Assembly: GCA_013339895.1 (NCBI GenBank)
Contig: JABACO010000002.1
Coordinates: forward strand, 2,715,557 to 2,779,556
DNA from: Ephydatia muelleri
Lineage: Eukaryota; Porifera; Demospongiae; Spongillida; Spongillidae
DNA: 64,000 nucleotides
Direction: 5' to 3'
Each line of letters opens with the position of its first letter. Position 1 is the stretch's first letter. A program made the position numbers and the translations under genes. Under the pieces are notes generated by a model that was not told the origin of the DNA, did not search any database, and saw only the letters and a list, made by a program, of their open reading frames with translations. This document shows, in pieces, positions 11,607 to 22,576 of this stretch.

Positions 11607-13453
11607 TCCCTCGAATGAGAACCAGAGAGAGGACTATTACTATTCTCTCATGGTACTATTCATTCCGTTTCGAAATGAATGGGACCTGATGAAAGAAGGG
11701 ATAACAGCTGAGGTTGCTTTTAACCTTCACATTGGTAGCAATGTGAATCTGTCAGAACACCACAAAAAACTGCAGGAATTACTGAAAGCGCAGACTGCAG
11801 TGAAGAAGATCAATGAAGCACGAGAGGAGGAGGTGGTTGCTGCACCTCCTGCAGAAGAAGGTGCTTTCTTCCATGGTGAAGCTGAGGCAGCAATGGAAGA
11901 CGTGTTCCATCTGAATGAGTTGCATGAGACGGTTGAATATCGTGTTGCTAAGCTCAATGCAGATCAACTGAGAATCTTCACTAACATCAATGACCATCTT
12001 TGCCACCAACAACTGCTTGAGAATGGCAAATGCTCCTGTACTAAACATAAGCCCTTGTGTATGTTCATAAGTGGTGTGGGTGGTACAGGGAAATCCTTCC
12101 TAATTCATACGATCCGAGGAAAGGTTAACGAACTTTGGAAGGATAACAAAGAATCTATAAGATAGCACTTGCAGCCCCTACGGGATTGGCTGCATTTAAC
12201 ATAAATGGTGTGACTGTACATAGATTATTTCAGCTACCAATAGAGCATGATTCTAAGACATCCACATACTGGTCACTTCCCAAAGAATCACTTAAAGTAA
12301 TGCAGAGTAGTTTCACGCATGTGAAGTTGATCATCATTGATGAGGTTAGCATGCTATCAAACCTGACCCTCCTGCAGAAGAAGTTGATCATCATTGATGA
12401 GCCGCTAACATTCATTTGAGGCTTGAAGAGTTGTTTGGAGGCGATTAATGGTTTGGGTCCATGAATGTCCTGTTCTTTGGTGATTTACTGCAGCTCCCTC
12501 CTGGTTCTATGGTGTTCCAAATCAATTCCAATAAAATCATCTGTAGTTTATGATAAATCGACCCAGAGTTTGGTCAGTCATTAAATGAAGTCAGGGTGAA
12601 TTGTATATCTGACAAAACTGCTGCACTGTTACTCAATGCTGTTATAAAATGCACAGCTGTTGAAAAATTCCAAGAACTATTAGGCCAAAGTTTGTCCCCT
12701 GTGTGTCTGTTTGCTTCAAGAAAATTTTGTGACCAATTTAACGCAGAGATGCTTTCCAAAGCAGGTTCACAAATAGTACACATGCCCTGCATAGACGAGT
12801 TTGATGAAACAGGGGGGAAAGTTAAGTGGACTAAAAGAGCATCATCTGAACTAGAAAAGTTAAATAAAGATTGTAATATGACTGCTGGTCTAGAGGCAGA
12901 GCTAAAACTGGCTGTAGGTGTTAGAGTCATGCTAAGACGGAATCTAGATACCAGTCAAGGGTTGGTCAATGGGGCACTTGGTACTGTTTCTGCAATCTGC
13001 AAGGACTGCATTCAGGTTACATTTGATCACAATCCAAAATTGAACGTGTTCGTAGTAGGTTTCAAGTATTACGCCGTTTCTATGTGTACAGAAAACAGTT
13101 TCCTTTAATATTGGCATTTGCAGTAACAATCCATAAGTGTCAAGGCTTATCATTAGACTGCAATTGTGGGCCTTTCTAGCAATGTATTTGTAACAGGAAT
13201 GGCCTATGTTGCCATGTCACGTGTGAGAACGCTAGCTGGTCTGTATCTCTTAGCATTTGAACCTAAATCGATCAAAGTCAGCAAGGAGTGTACTGAAGAA
13301 GTAAACAGGTTACGTAAACTATTTAGAAGTGACATACCGTGTATAGAGCTGTCTGCAGAACCTAAACCAATAAATAGTAACCCTAAGCATACTGGTCTGA
13401 CATGTGACAATATGCCTTCCCAACCTAGTACATTCACCAAAAGAGCAGGCTAA
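11606..13453 (+). pseudogene. PIF1-type helicase region of the Helitron
   Basis: A superfamily 1 DNA helicase, used in rolling-circle transposition. Visible motifs: Walker A GVGGTGKS (about 12,071-12,095), APTGLAAFNINGVTVHRLF (12,170-12,230), Walker B IIDEVSM (about 12,331-12,354), GDLLQLPP (near 12,480), TIHKCQGLSLDC (about 13,126-13,160) and AYVAMSRVRTLAGLYLLAF (about 13,202-13,260). A 21-base copy of the Walker B coding stretch is repeated 57 bases downstream (12,325 and 12,382). Breaks: a frameshift after Walker A near 12,165, loss of frame at 12,419-12,596, and more near 13,108-13,170. All helicase motifs can be seen, but not in one frame. Confidence 0.8.
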
Positions 13454-14120
13454 ATCCAGTCCTATAAAATTTAAGACATCAGGAAGTGGGAAAAAACGTC
13501 AAGGGTGGCCACCAAAGCAGAGTGCACCCAGTTCATCTACTGTAGATCTTACTGTGGGTGATGTAAGGGTGCTTCCGGCAGAGAGAGAAACCACTTGGAC
13601 AAATCTCAGATATTACCAAACAGATGAAGTGTGGCAACGTGAGAAGTGTGCACAATTGGGCCTTACATTTCACAATGCAAACAATTTTGAAGATGGTGGC
13701 CCCAATGTATTTGTAAACTGAAAGAATATTGAGAGCAATTGGCGATGGCAATTGTCTCGTCAGATGATTCTCACAAATAATAACTTGTTCACCTGGTCAG
13801 CATTATGCAGTGAGGATGTGCATTATTAGGCACATGCGACACATATCGCACCTTCTAATAGCATCAACAATCACTATAATGTGGGGGATGATATTGAGAT
13901 ATATATAGCTACCCCAAAAATGGATCTGATGAGTAGCTATGGTACAGATAATGAAATGCTGACACTCTCACACCTACTGTTGTGTAATGTATACTTTTAA
14001 TGCTATGGCTTTAAATTGGTCGTACCTAGCAGACCCTGGTCAGATTGCCTCTAAATGTAGAAAGAAATTTACTGGAGAGATGGAAATCATTTTGATGTTG
14101 TAACCTCACAGTTGCCATAG
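13404..14120 (+). pseudogene. OTU cysteine protease domain at the Helitron C-terminus
   Basis: After a linker (13,404-13,721) the sequence reads RILRAIGDGNCLV, the OTU catalytic loop with Asp and Cys (about 13,728-13,768). LFTWSALCSEDVHY, YGTDNEMLTLSHLL and finally YWRDGNHFDVV follow, with the catalytic His near 14,088, ending at the TAG of 14,118-14,120. OTU domains remove ubiquitin in known proteins; their task in Helitrons is unclear. At least three frame changes and an in-frame TGA after GDGNCLV show decay. Confidence 0.7.
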
Positions 14121-14880
14121 AGATCACTGTGTCCATTTTTGTGAACCATGCATTTAACTGAAGTGCATTGTAGCAGTCCATTCCCTATTAGTGGTGGTAT
14201 ATACATTGCTGACAAATGTCTGGTAGCTAAGCTTGTCTGCTTCAAATATAGCGCGTAATTTGGTCCCACGTGTCATTTTTTGGAGTTTTGGTCCTACCTA
14301 AGTGTCAAGTGTCATCGTGGTGAATCGTTAACATGCCTAATAGCGAATCAGAGTCAGATGATGATCTGCTTGAGCAAGCGTATGGATATAAAGTTAATGG
14401 GATGGGACACACCCAGAAGGATGTACGTTGAACAAAAAGAGGCCCATAAAAAGAAAAGCGGAAAAGTTGGTTTTAGTGAATGGTGAAGTGCACTAGAAAA
14501 AGAAGACAAAAGGAACGAATGAGGTAGGCAAAAATTGCTTTCGTAAAATTCGTACCTTTATAGCGCGAGAAAAAAGTTGGGTTGTCCTTTAGTTTAATGG
14601 CCCCCATTCTTAAGAGCTCTTGGAATATAGCGATCGATGCCCGCGTTGGTTTGCTCGCTCATACATGTAGGTGATTTAAAGAGGGATTGAAAGCATTTTA
14701 GGTGAGAGCATACTTACGTACTGGCCTGGGCACTCCTTGATACAGTAAAAACTATCCCTTGATGTCAAAAGGCGGAAAGTTTGTGTAGTTTGAAATATGC
14801 TTCATCTCGCTGTTTATTTCAATGTTTAGCCAAATACCTTGCAATTGCATGATGTGCGTTTCTTTGTGTTTTTAACGCAT
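14121..14880. other. No gene supported; possible small orphan exon
   Basis: A short acidic start, MPNSESESDDDLLEQAYG (from about 14,334), opens for about 32 codons and then reaches a GT-containing stretch. It could be a first exon but nothing downstream joins convincingly. Nothing else is recognised. Confidence 0.3.
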
Positions 14881-14884
14881 ACTT

Positions 14885-15285
14885 ATAGTGATATGGCAAA
14901 AACTATCTGGTCATCTGGGCATCAAGAAAACAATCAAGAGAATTAGAGAATGGTTTACATGGAAAGGGCTTTTTGTTTCTTTGATAAGCCCTTTCCATGT
15001 AAACCCTTCTCTGATTCTCTTGATTGTTTTCTTGATGCCACTAGGAAAAGCAGTATGATGCCAAACATGCAAGAGTCAACATTTATCAAATTGGCACTGA
15101 GGGTTTTAAAGAAAGATTTTGTAAGAAAAAAGAGGAAAGGTGGTAAATTGGACCCAAAGTGGGCTGGACCATACATCATTACAGCCAAGCATAGCGAAGC
15201 ATTTTAGTCATTGAAATCCACTGAAAATCCTTTTCATTTCATTAACCGTGTGAATGGTACTCATTTAAAAGTGTTCAACTGACAG
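14885..15285 (+). pseudogene. Integrase remnant: HHCC-type N-terminus joined to GPY/F-type C-terminus
   Basis: SGHLGIKKTIKRIREWFTWKG (14,907-14,970) resembles the zinc-binding N-terminal domain of Ty3-type and Ginger integrases. From 15,090, LKKDFVRKKRKGGKLDPKWAGPYIIT matches the C-terminal basic/GPY region, followed by VNGTHLKVFN at 15,251-15,280. The catalytic core between them is gone and is replaced by an inverted copy of the N-terminal coding sequence (see the hairpin feature). Confidence 0.65.
14918..15041. repeat. Long hairpin made from the integrase N-terminal coding sequence
   Basis: Left arm 14,918-14,972 and right arm about 14,987-15,041 are inverted copies with roughly three or four mismatches, around a 14-base T-rich loop. 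The right arm is the reverse complement of the zinc-binding exon, so it arose by local inverted duplication and not as a separate MITE. Confidence 0.85.
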
Positions 15286-15317
15286 CAAACTGCACCATCC
15301 CTACATCAAGAATCCAA

Positions 15318-18050
15318 TTGTTCGGCCCCACCAGCTTCCATTTCTCCACAGCAGTCCACTCCACCAGCTTCCATCTCTCCACAGCAGTCCACTCCATCAG
15401 CCTCTCCACAGCAGTCCACTCCACCAGCCTCTCCCCAGCAGTCCATTCCACCAGCCTCTCCACAGCAATCCTCTCCACCAGCCTCTCCACCAGCCTCTCA
15501 ACAGCAGTCCACTCCACCAGCCTCTCCACAGCAGTCCACTCCACCAGCCTCTCCACAGCAGTCCACTCCACCAGCCTCTCCACAGCAGTCCATTCCATCA
15601 GCCTTTCCACAGCAGTCCACTTCACCATCCTCTCTACAGCAGTCCACTCCACCAGCCTCTCCAGCAGTCCACTCCACCAGCCTTTCCACAGCAGTCCACT
15701 CCACCATCCTCTCTACAGCAGTCCACTCCACCAGCCTCTCCACAGCAGTCCACTCCACCAGCCTCTCCAGCAGTCCACTCCACCAGCTCCTCCACAGCAG
15801 TCCACTCCATTAGCCTCTCCACAGCAGTCCACTCCACCAGCCTCTCCACAGCAGTCCACTCCACCAGCCTTTCCACAGCAGTACATTCCACCAGCCTCTC
15901 CACAGCAATCCACTCCACCAGCCTCTCCACAGCAGTCCACTCCACCAGCCTCTCCACAGCAGTCCACTCCACCAGCCTCTCCACAGCAGTTCACTCCACC
16001 AGCCTTTCCACAGCAATCCACTCCACCAGCCTCTCCACAGCAGTCCACTCCACCAGCCTCTCCACAGCAGTCCACTCCACCAGCCCCTCCACAGCAATCC
16101 ACTCCACCAGCCTCTCCACAGCAGTCCACTCCACCAGCCTCTCCACAGCAATCCACTCCACCAGCCTCTCCACAGCAGTCCACTCCACCAGCCTCTCCAC
16201 AGCAGTCCACTCCACCAGCCTCTCCACAGCAGTCCACTCCACCAGCCTCTCCACAGCAGTCCACTCCACCAGCCTCTCCACAGCAATCCACTCCACCAGC
16301 CTCTCCACAGCAGTCCACTCCACCATCCTCTCTACAGCAGTCCACTCCACCAGCCTCTCCACAGCAGTCCACTCCACCAGCCTCTCCAGCAGTCCACTCC
16401 ACCAGCCTTTCCACAGCAGTCCACTCCACCATCCTCTCTACAGCAGTCCACTCCACCAGCCTCTCCACAGCAGTCCACTCCACCAGCCTCTCCAGCAGTC
16501 CACTCCACCAGCCTTTCCACAGCAATCCACTCCACCAGCCTCTCTACAGCAGTCCACTCCACCAGCCTTTCCACAGCAATCCACTCCACCATCCTCTCTA
16601 CAGCAGTCCACTCCACCAGCCTCTCCACAGCAATCCACTCCACCATCCTCTCTACAGCAGTCCACTTCACCAGCCTCTCCACAGCAATCCACTCCACCAG
16701 CCTCTCCAGCAGTCCACTCCACCAGCCTTTCCACAGCAGTCCACTCCACCATCCTCTCTACAGCAGTCCACTCCACCAGCCTCTCCACAGCAGTCCACTC
16801 CACCAGCCTCTCCAGCAGTCCACTCCACCAGCCTTTCCACAGCAATCCACTCCACCAGCCTCTCTACAGCAGTCCACTCCACCAGCCTTTCCACAGCAAT
16901 CCACTCCACCATCCTCTCTACAGCAGTCCACTCCACCAGCCTCTCCACAGCAGTCCACTCCACCATCCTCTCCAGCAGTCCACTCCACCAGCCTCTCCAC
17001 AGCAATCCACTCCACCAGCCTCTCCACAGCAGTCCACTCCACCAGCCTCCCCACAGCAGTCCACTCCACCAGCCTCTCCACAGCAGTCCACTTCACCAGC
17101 CTCTCCACAGCAATCCACTCCACCAGCCTCTCCACAGCAGTCCACTCCACCAGCCTCTCCACAGCAATCCACTCCACCAGCCTCTCCACAGCAATCCACT
17201 CCACCAGCCTCTCCACAGCAGTCCACTCCACCAGCCTCTCCACAGCAATCCACTCCACCAGCCTCTCCACAGCAGTCCACTCCACCAGCCTCTCCACAGC
17301 AGTCCACTCCACCAGCCTCTCCACAGCAATCCACTCCACCAGCCTCTCCACAGCAATCCACTCCCAGCCTCTCCACAGCAGTCCACTCCACCAGCCTCTC
17401 CACAGCAATCCACTCCACCAGCCTCTCCACAGCAGTCCACTCCACCAGCCTCTCCACAGCAGTCCACTCCACCAGCCTCTCCACAGCAGTCCACTCCACC
17501 ATCCTCTCCACAGCAGTCCACTCCACCATCCTCTCCACAGCAATCCACTCCACCAGCCTCTCACAGCAGTCCACTCCACCATCCTCTCAACAGCAGTCCA
17601 CTCCACCAGCCTCTCCACAGCAGTCCACTCCATCAGCCTTTCCACAGCAGTCCACTCCACCAGCCTCTCCACAGCAATCCACTCCACCAGCCTCTCCACA
17701 GCAATCCACTCCACCAGCCTCTCCACAGCAATCCACACCACCAGCCTCTCCACAGCAGTCCACTCCATCAGCCTTTCCACAACAGTCCACTCCACCAGCC
17801 TCTCCACAGCAGTCCACTCCACCATCTTCTCTACAGCAGTCCACTCCACCATCCTTCTCTACAGAAGTCCACTCCACCAGCCTCTCCACAGCAATCCACT
17901 CCACCAGCCTCTTCACAGCAGTCCACTCCACCAGCCTCTCCACAGCAGTCCACTCCACCATCCTTCTCTACAGAAGTCCACTCCACCAGTCTCTCCACAG
18001 CAATCCACTCCACCAGCCTCTCCACAGCAGTCCACACCACCACTCCATGA
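15318..18050 (+). repeat. 27-bp minisatellite, about 2.7 kb, encoding a PQQSTPPAS repeat
   Basis: Around 100 copies of a 27-base unit (CTCCACAGCAGTCCACTCCACCAGC with variants) are arranged head to tail, with some short units. The unit lacks stop codons in nearly all frames, so open frames of 100-900 codons appear on both strands. The plus-strand frame joins the integrase C-terminus upstream (SAPPASISPQQSTPP), so the ancestral function was probably a Pro/Ser/Thr/Gln-rich linker. Indels shift the plus reading between PQQSTPPAS, SPLHQPLHS and STAVHSTSL versions, so a real protein across the whole array is doubtful. Confidence 0.85.
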
Positions 18051-18358
18051 ACAACAATCTACTTCAGGTAAACAGTGTGAATTAGGAAGGGTTCATACAA
18101 GTGGTAGGATGATTGTGGTTGACAGAAGATGTCCTATATTTTCCTGTCATTTTTCAAAAGACCAATACAACTTTTATGCAAGGTTTGATGGGATGAATCG
18201 CTATTTTTTCCACAAAGGAGGGTGGGGGTGGTATAACTAGCTATTAAATCTTGTTACATTTGCACATATCTTTTAGTTCTGAAGACGAAGTTCTGTTTTC
18301 TCGATTCAAGTCAGAAATGGATAGGTTGAAGGTAATGCATTTTTAAATTTGCATTAAT

Positions 18359-20098
18359 ATGATTATCACCTCCCCTCAACAGCCAGAGCTCATTGCCATT
18401 ATCAATGGTGCCATTTCCTCAAAGCTGCATGATGTATATTGGCATGGCAACAAACAAGAGAAAAGTGCAATTCGTCCTGGATGCGACTATGGGCCTATCA
18501 AAAAATTACCAGATCACTTAGTTAGTAGCATTATATACTGTATAGTAGTTGTCTAGTTCTAAATATTAGTTCATTCATCGTAGGATGCATAGGCTATTTT
18601 TCTCATTACAATTCTCTTGACATTATTTCAATATAGCAAGAACATCTGTTTTCTTATATGGGCACTATTACAAAGGTATTTGGTCAGCATGGATACAGTT
18701 TTTCCTATCTGAAGTCCTCTTTCCAGAGGTGAGTTCACACATCACCATTTGCCTTTTTAGAGCTTTAGTTTTTTGTTACCATACATTCCCTCAGTTTTTG
18801 AATCGAATGGAAAGTGCAGGTTCACCTGTACAACATTCAATGTCATCAGCAGGGGAAGATTTAGGTGGCTGCTTATCATTGAAGGCTGATGTGATGCACA
18901 TTCACAGTGAAGTTTCTAAGGTAAAAAAAGTCACACACCAAAGTTTGTGATAAGTGTTAAAGGCCATTTCATCTAAGACAGGAATTTACTGCTTCTACCG
19001 TCTGGCTTGCCTGTAAATTGACTAACCATGCCATATCACAATTTGATTGATTGTGCTTGTTCACACCATTAAACTGCAATGCCATTAAAAATAACAAATT
19101 AGAGGGAAAACTTTTGTCTCCAACCTCTGTATAATCTCCATATTCCAAACCCACTCCCATTTGCAAAGTTGGCATTACCGTAAATCCCTAATTATGCTAA
19201 GCAGCTGTAATCATTTAATTAAATTCATGTTATTTATTCCAATCAGTGCAATACACATTGCAATAGTTACATCTACCTTGCAATAAAAGAATTGTTTTAA
19301 AATGGCATCGTGAATGTAATAATTAATTTCTTCTTATAGAAACATAGATATTGTGAAAGCATACAATATTGGATACCATCTCTGAATTTTCTTCGTGAAG
19401 ACCACCAAGATATTGTGGGAGGAAAATGGCTATCTGACAGTGTCATCAATGCTGCACAGAAGCTTTTGAAGGCCAGACATAGCTCCATTGGTGGACTTCA
19501 GAACACTTTGTTAGGAAAGAACATGCAATTTCAGATTGAAAGAGAAAACTTTGCACAAATTTTGAATGTCTCTGACAGTCACTGGATAATGATCGCAAAT
19601 GTAGGATGCGTTCCAGGAGAGGTACATGTGTATGATAGCATGGGGCATACTGACATACCCCAAGAGGTTAAACAGCAAATTGCTGCTATGATATTAAGTC
19701 CAAAAAACTAAATCACACTCATCTTTGAATCAGTTCAAAGACAACACGATTCTAATAATTGTGGAGTGTTTGCCATTGCGTTTGCAACATCTATTTGCTT
19801 TTCAGCAAATCCAAGCAATTTATTGTATGATCAGACTTGTTTGCGATCTTATCTGACCAAATGCTTGGAGTCTGGAATGATGGAGCCCTTTCCAGCTAAG
19901 GAAAGGAAGGCTCAACGACCATACAGCCGTGTTCAATATGATATTTTTTGCAGTTGCAGGCTAATGAGGGGAGATGACAAAATGGCAAGATGTGATGATT
20001 GCTATGAATGGTACCACAAAACTTGTGAAATTATTCCATCTTCTATTTTCAAGAAGACGAAAGAATGGTTTTGTCGTACTTGTGTGTATTTGTCATAG
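18359..20098 (+). pseudogene. Ulp1-type cysteine protease plus PHD finger of copy B
   Basis: Exons near 18,359-18,520 (PELIAIINGAISSKLHDV...) and 18,790-18,920 lead to the main exon from about 19,338. The Ulp1 fold shows WLSDSVINAAQKLL, then catalytic His in SDSHWIMIANVG (19,580), Asp in HVYDSMG (19,634), Gln before the Cys, and Cys in NNCGVFAIAFAT (19,760). A Cys4-His-Cys3 PHD finger follows at about 19,948-20,085 (FCSCRLMRGDDKMARCDDC...WYHKTCE...WFCRTC), and the protein ends at 20,096-20,098. A single in-frame TAA at 19,709-19,711 splits the protease; frame is otherwise kept over 250 codons. Known Ulp1 enzymes process or remove SUMO; PHD fingers bind histone tails. Their joint use by a transposon is inference. 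Confidence 0.8.
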
Positions 20099-20180
20099 TT
20101 TATCAGTATTTATATGTATCCAACTTTGATCAATTGTGCTTATTAACTCGTAAAATTTAAATTTATATGGAATCTATCCG

Positions 20181-20370
20181 TAGGAGCAAAATGAGCAGCC
20201 TGAAATGGTCCTATGTGTAGGACCAAAATGAGCAGCGTAGGACCAAAATAGGCAGCCTGAAATGGTCCTAGGACCGTTTCAGGCAATGCCTGTTTTAGTC
20301 CGCCGGACCAAAACAGGCTGCCTGAAACGGTTCTAGGACCATATCAGGATAGGACCAAATCAGCCGTGAC
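20181..20370. repeat. Cluster of GGTCCTAGGACC palindromes
   Basis: CCTGAAATGGTCCT / AGGACCGTTTCAGG (20,256-20,283) is a 14-bp-arm palindrome with one mismatch. Related motifs lie at 20,198-20,225 and 20,308-20,345. Probably a small foldback element; no coding potential. Confidence 0.6.
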
Positions 20371-20760
20371 AGGCCAATGTAAATATTCACAAGAATGTCT
20401 GGTAAGACACCATTGGAGGGGAGGTCTTTCCAATGGCCAATGTACGTATACAATAATGTCTGGAATAAGACATCATTGGAGGGGAGGTAAACATTGTTAA
20501 CACCTTTTAATTTGGAGCATAAACGAACCTTCTCCAATTTTCAACTCAATGGCACCTTTGGGGGGTCATGAGTTATGCAGACCAATCTGGTGAATAGATA
20601 AAATTGGACCAATAGAATTTTAGCACAGCTGGCAACACACACGCACGCGCGCGCACTCCCCCCTTATGGCTTATCTGTGATGTCATGAATATGTTGACTA
20701 ATCGGTGATGCAACGGATGAAATTGGACCAATAGAATTGTATAGCACAGCCGGCACACAT
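20371..20760. repeat. Two pairs of short tandem duplications
   Basis: About 70 bases around AATGTCTGGTAAGACACCATTGGAGGGG (20,390-20,420) recur at about 20,454-20,487. AAATTGGACCAATAGAATT...AGCACAGC (20,599-20,632) recurs at 20,720-20,752. No gene seen. Confidence 0.6.
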
Positions 20761-20776
20761 TAAAGGTTTTTCATGT

Positions 20777-21306
20777 ATAAAAGCGACTCACCCGCCAAAT
20801 GATAGTGCGCTTTGCTGCTGAGAACGAAAAAGGAAAAAACTAAATCCTGTATGCCCGCCGCTAGATAGAGTGCTGCCCCCCCCTACCGTCCGCCGCCAGC
20901 TGTAGCAGCAGCGCTGCCCCAACCGCCAGCAGTAGCAGCAGCACTGCCCCCGCCGCCACCAGCAGAAGCAGCAGCAGAGCTGCCCCCACCGCCAACAGCA
21001 GCAGCAGCAGCGCTGCCCCCACCGCCAACAGCAGAGCTCCCACCACCTCCAGCAGCAGAAGCAGGAGCACCGCTACCTACCAGCCCCACCAGTATAGTGC
21101 CGCCACCCCACTTCGCCTGCTGCCACTGCCGCTGCCACCACCTCCCATGGCCAGAACCAGGCCGCCGCGGCCATAGAAGAGGCTGGGGGAGAGGAAGAGG
21201 ACAAGGCGGAACGGTACAGAACATTAACAACTTATATACTATTATTAAAATTTTTAACCTCCCTCCCTCCCTTCGAAACTTTGTGACCACTTATAAAGAT
21301 GGCTGA
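20777..21306 (+). other. TATA-box-like site followed by GC-rich Pro/Ala coding-like DNA
   Basis: TATAAAAG at 20,777 is followed by a CCGCC/GCAGCA-rich stretch (20,880-21,070). On the plus strand this reads as a Pro/Ala-rich segment (AAALPPPP type) that stays open into a Cys/His- and Arg/Gly-rich tail ending near 21,304. No upstream in-frame ATG is seen, since the frame is closed by TAG near 20,865. It could be an exon of a low-complexity protein or simple-sequence DNA; I cannot choose. Confidence 0.25.
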
Positions 21307-21330
21307 GGAAAAAATACTCATGAAACAAGT

Positions 21331-21647
21331 AATTAAAACATTCTCGAACGAGAAAACTGTTGGTATATACGATTGACCAATGGTGGTGTAAAAGCACAGA
21401 AACAAGAGTGATAGAAATTTGACTAGAAAATTGAAATAGGCCTATATTTAGCACACTAACACACTAAGGCCTATATTTAGCACACTAACGTTACTCAGGC
21501 ATGTACTGTTATAATGGACTAAATATAGGCCTATTTCAATTTTCCAGTCAAATTTTTGTCACTCCTGTTTCTGTGCTTTTTACACAACCATTGGTCAATC
21601 CTATATACGTATATACCAACAACTTTCTCGTTAGAGAATGTTTTTAT
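21331..21647. mobile_element. Foldback element with arms of about 120 bp
   Basis: Left arm 21,331-21,447 (ACATTCTCGAACGAGAAAAC ... GGCCTATATTTAG) and right arm 21,519-21,647 are inverted copies with about 85-90% identity by eye. The spacer is about 70 bases and itself contains a short direct repeat (CCTATATTTAGCACACTAAC twice). No protein is encoded. The 30-bp tandem array follows directly after the right arm. Confidence 0.75.
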
Positions 21648-21660
21648 TACTTGTTAATAC

Positions 21661-21900
21661 AAGAGGTCCAGGCTACAACACTATTAGTACAACAGGTCCA
21701 GGCTACAACACTATTAATACAAGAGGTCCAGGCTACAACACTATTAATACAAGAGGTCCAGGCTACAACACTATTAGTACAAGAGGTCCAGGCTACAACA
21801 CTATTAATAAAAGAGGTCCAGGCTACAACACTATTAATACAAGAGGTCCAGGCTACAACACTATTAGTACAAGAGGTCCAGGCTACAACACTATCACCAC
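21661..21900 (+). repeat. Eight tandem 30-bp units
   Basis: Eight units of exactly 30 bases (AAGAGGTCCAGGCTACAACACTATTAATAC with one or two changes per unit) lie in register. Because 30 is a multiple of 3, frames stay open, but there is no start context or family match. A single unit occurs at 8,780. Confidence 0.9.
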
Positions 21901-22189
21901 AGTCTTACACATTCAGGTCAACTTCCAGTCTAGTGAACAGCTCCTCCAGTGAGACCATGCAGATACCTGATGCTGTGTTGTGGGTAAAAAAGATATGAAC
22001 TGTAATTCAGCTAGAGATTGGTGGCAGTGAACTCAACAATGCATGAATTCAAAGTAGCAATACACTTTGCACTTTGATGCAACTGTAAATACATGTAGGT
22101 CACTGGTGATAATGATCATGTCCTTCCATTGCAAGTCACACATGCCCAAAAAACGTGAGTAGACAAATCACACACACGCGCACATGAAC

Positions 22190-22331
22190 AGAGTATCTCG
22201 ACTGGATGGTGTTGCTGGGTGACTCGAATGTGATGTACTGCAAGGCAAATCACAGAGGTATACTGCACGCGTGCATGTGCATTTTTGCAACACAGAGATT
22301 CTCTAGCACATGCACAAAAGTTGTGAACCTG
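22190..22331 (-). repeat. Dispersed repeat, inverted partner of 34,066-34,210
   Basis: Read on the minus strand from 22,331 (GCAGGTTCACAAC, AATCTCTGTGTTGCAAAAA, CACGCGTGCAGTATACCTC, TTGCCTTGCAGTACATCACA) it matches 34,066-34,180 on the plus strand. TTGCCTTGCAG/TACATCACATT resembles a splice acceptor in both, so it may be an exon edge of a TE gene. Confidence 0.65.
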
Positions 22332-22386
22332 CAATTAAAATGAGGAAAATTCCGGGACTGGGGACGAGGGCGGGCAGTACCGCTAC

Positions 22387-22576
22387 AACCACTGCGCCAC
22401 AGCATTTAGTATGCAGAGTTGTGCAGAGTCTGCATATCAACCATATGCAGATGAGTATCATTGAAGTGTTCATATGCAGACGTCTGCATATGAACACTTC
22501 AATGATACTCATCTGCATATGGTTGATATGCAGACTCTGCACAGCTCTGCATACTAAATGCTGTGGCGCAGTGAAC
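22387..22576. mobile_element. 184-bp near-perfect palindromic element with 3-bp duplication
   Basis: Positions 22,390-22,573 form an almost perfect inverted repeat from CACTGCGCCACAGCATTTAG to its complement, with the centre near the ACGT at 22,481 and hardly any loop. AAC flanks both sides (22,387-22,389 and 22,574-22,576). A second copy is at 35,443-35,616. Confidence 0.85.

Larger units (their letters stand above)
9354..14120 (+). mobile_element. Decayed Helitron (helicase plus OTU protease), Rep nuclease lost
   Basis: One long broken gene reads from an MPSRNRKKRSKQ start at 9,354 to a stop at 14,118-14,120: an N-terminal region with QRYQ repeats, a Cys/His-rich Helitron segment, a PIF1-type helicase and an OTU domain. 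This order matches animal Helitrons of the Helitron2/Helentron type. Exact ends of the element are not determined. Frameshifts, stops and an internal deletion make it non-autonomous. Confidence 0.75.
14885..20098 (+). mobile_element. Ginger-like integrase-Ulp1-PHD transposon, copy B (different family), decayed
   Basis: Integrase pieces (14,885-15,280), a huge Pro-rich repeat (15,318-18,050), short exons (18,359-18,950) and a Ulp1-PHD segment (19,330-20,098) lie in order on one strand, so I treat them as one element. The integrase catalytic core is missing. I did not find terminal inverted repeats, so the limits are those of the coding remnants. Confidence 0.6.

Noticed and set aside
15318..18050. 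A 910-residue Pro/Ser/His protein and many antisense frames
   Set aside because: Open only because the 27-bp unit has no stop codons; indels mix three readings of the same repeat.
21661..21900. CRISPR-like array
   Set aside because: Units are contiguous 30-bp repeats without unique spacers, in a eukaryotic genome.
21638..21952. Collagen-like RGPGYNT repeat protein
   Set aside because: Created by the 30-bp tandem repeat; no Gly at every third residue and no supporting exon structure.
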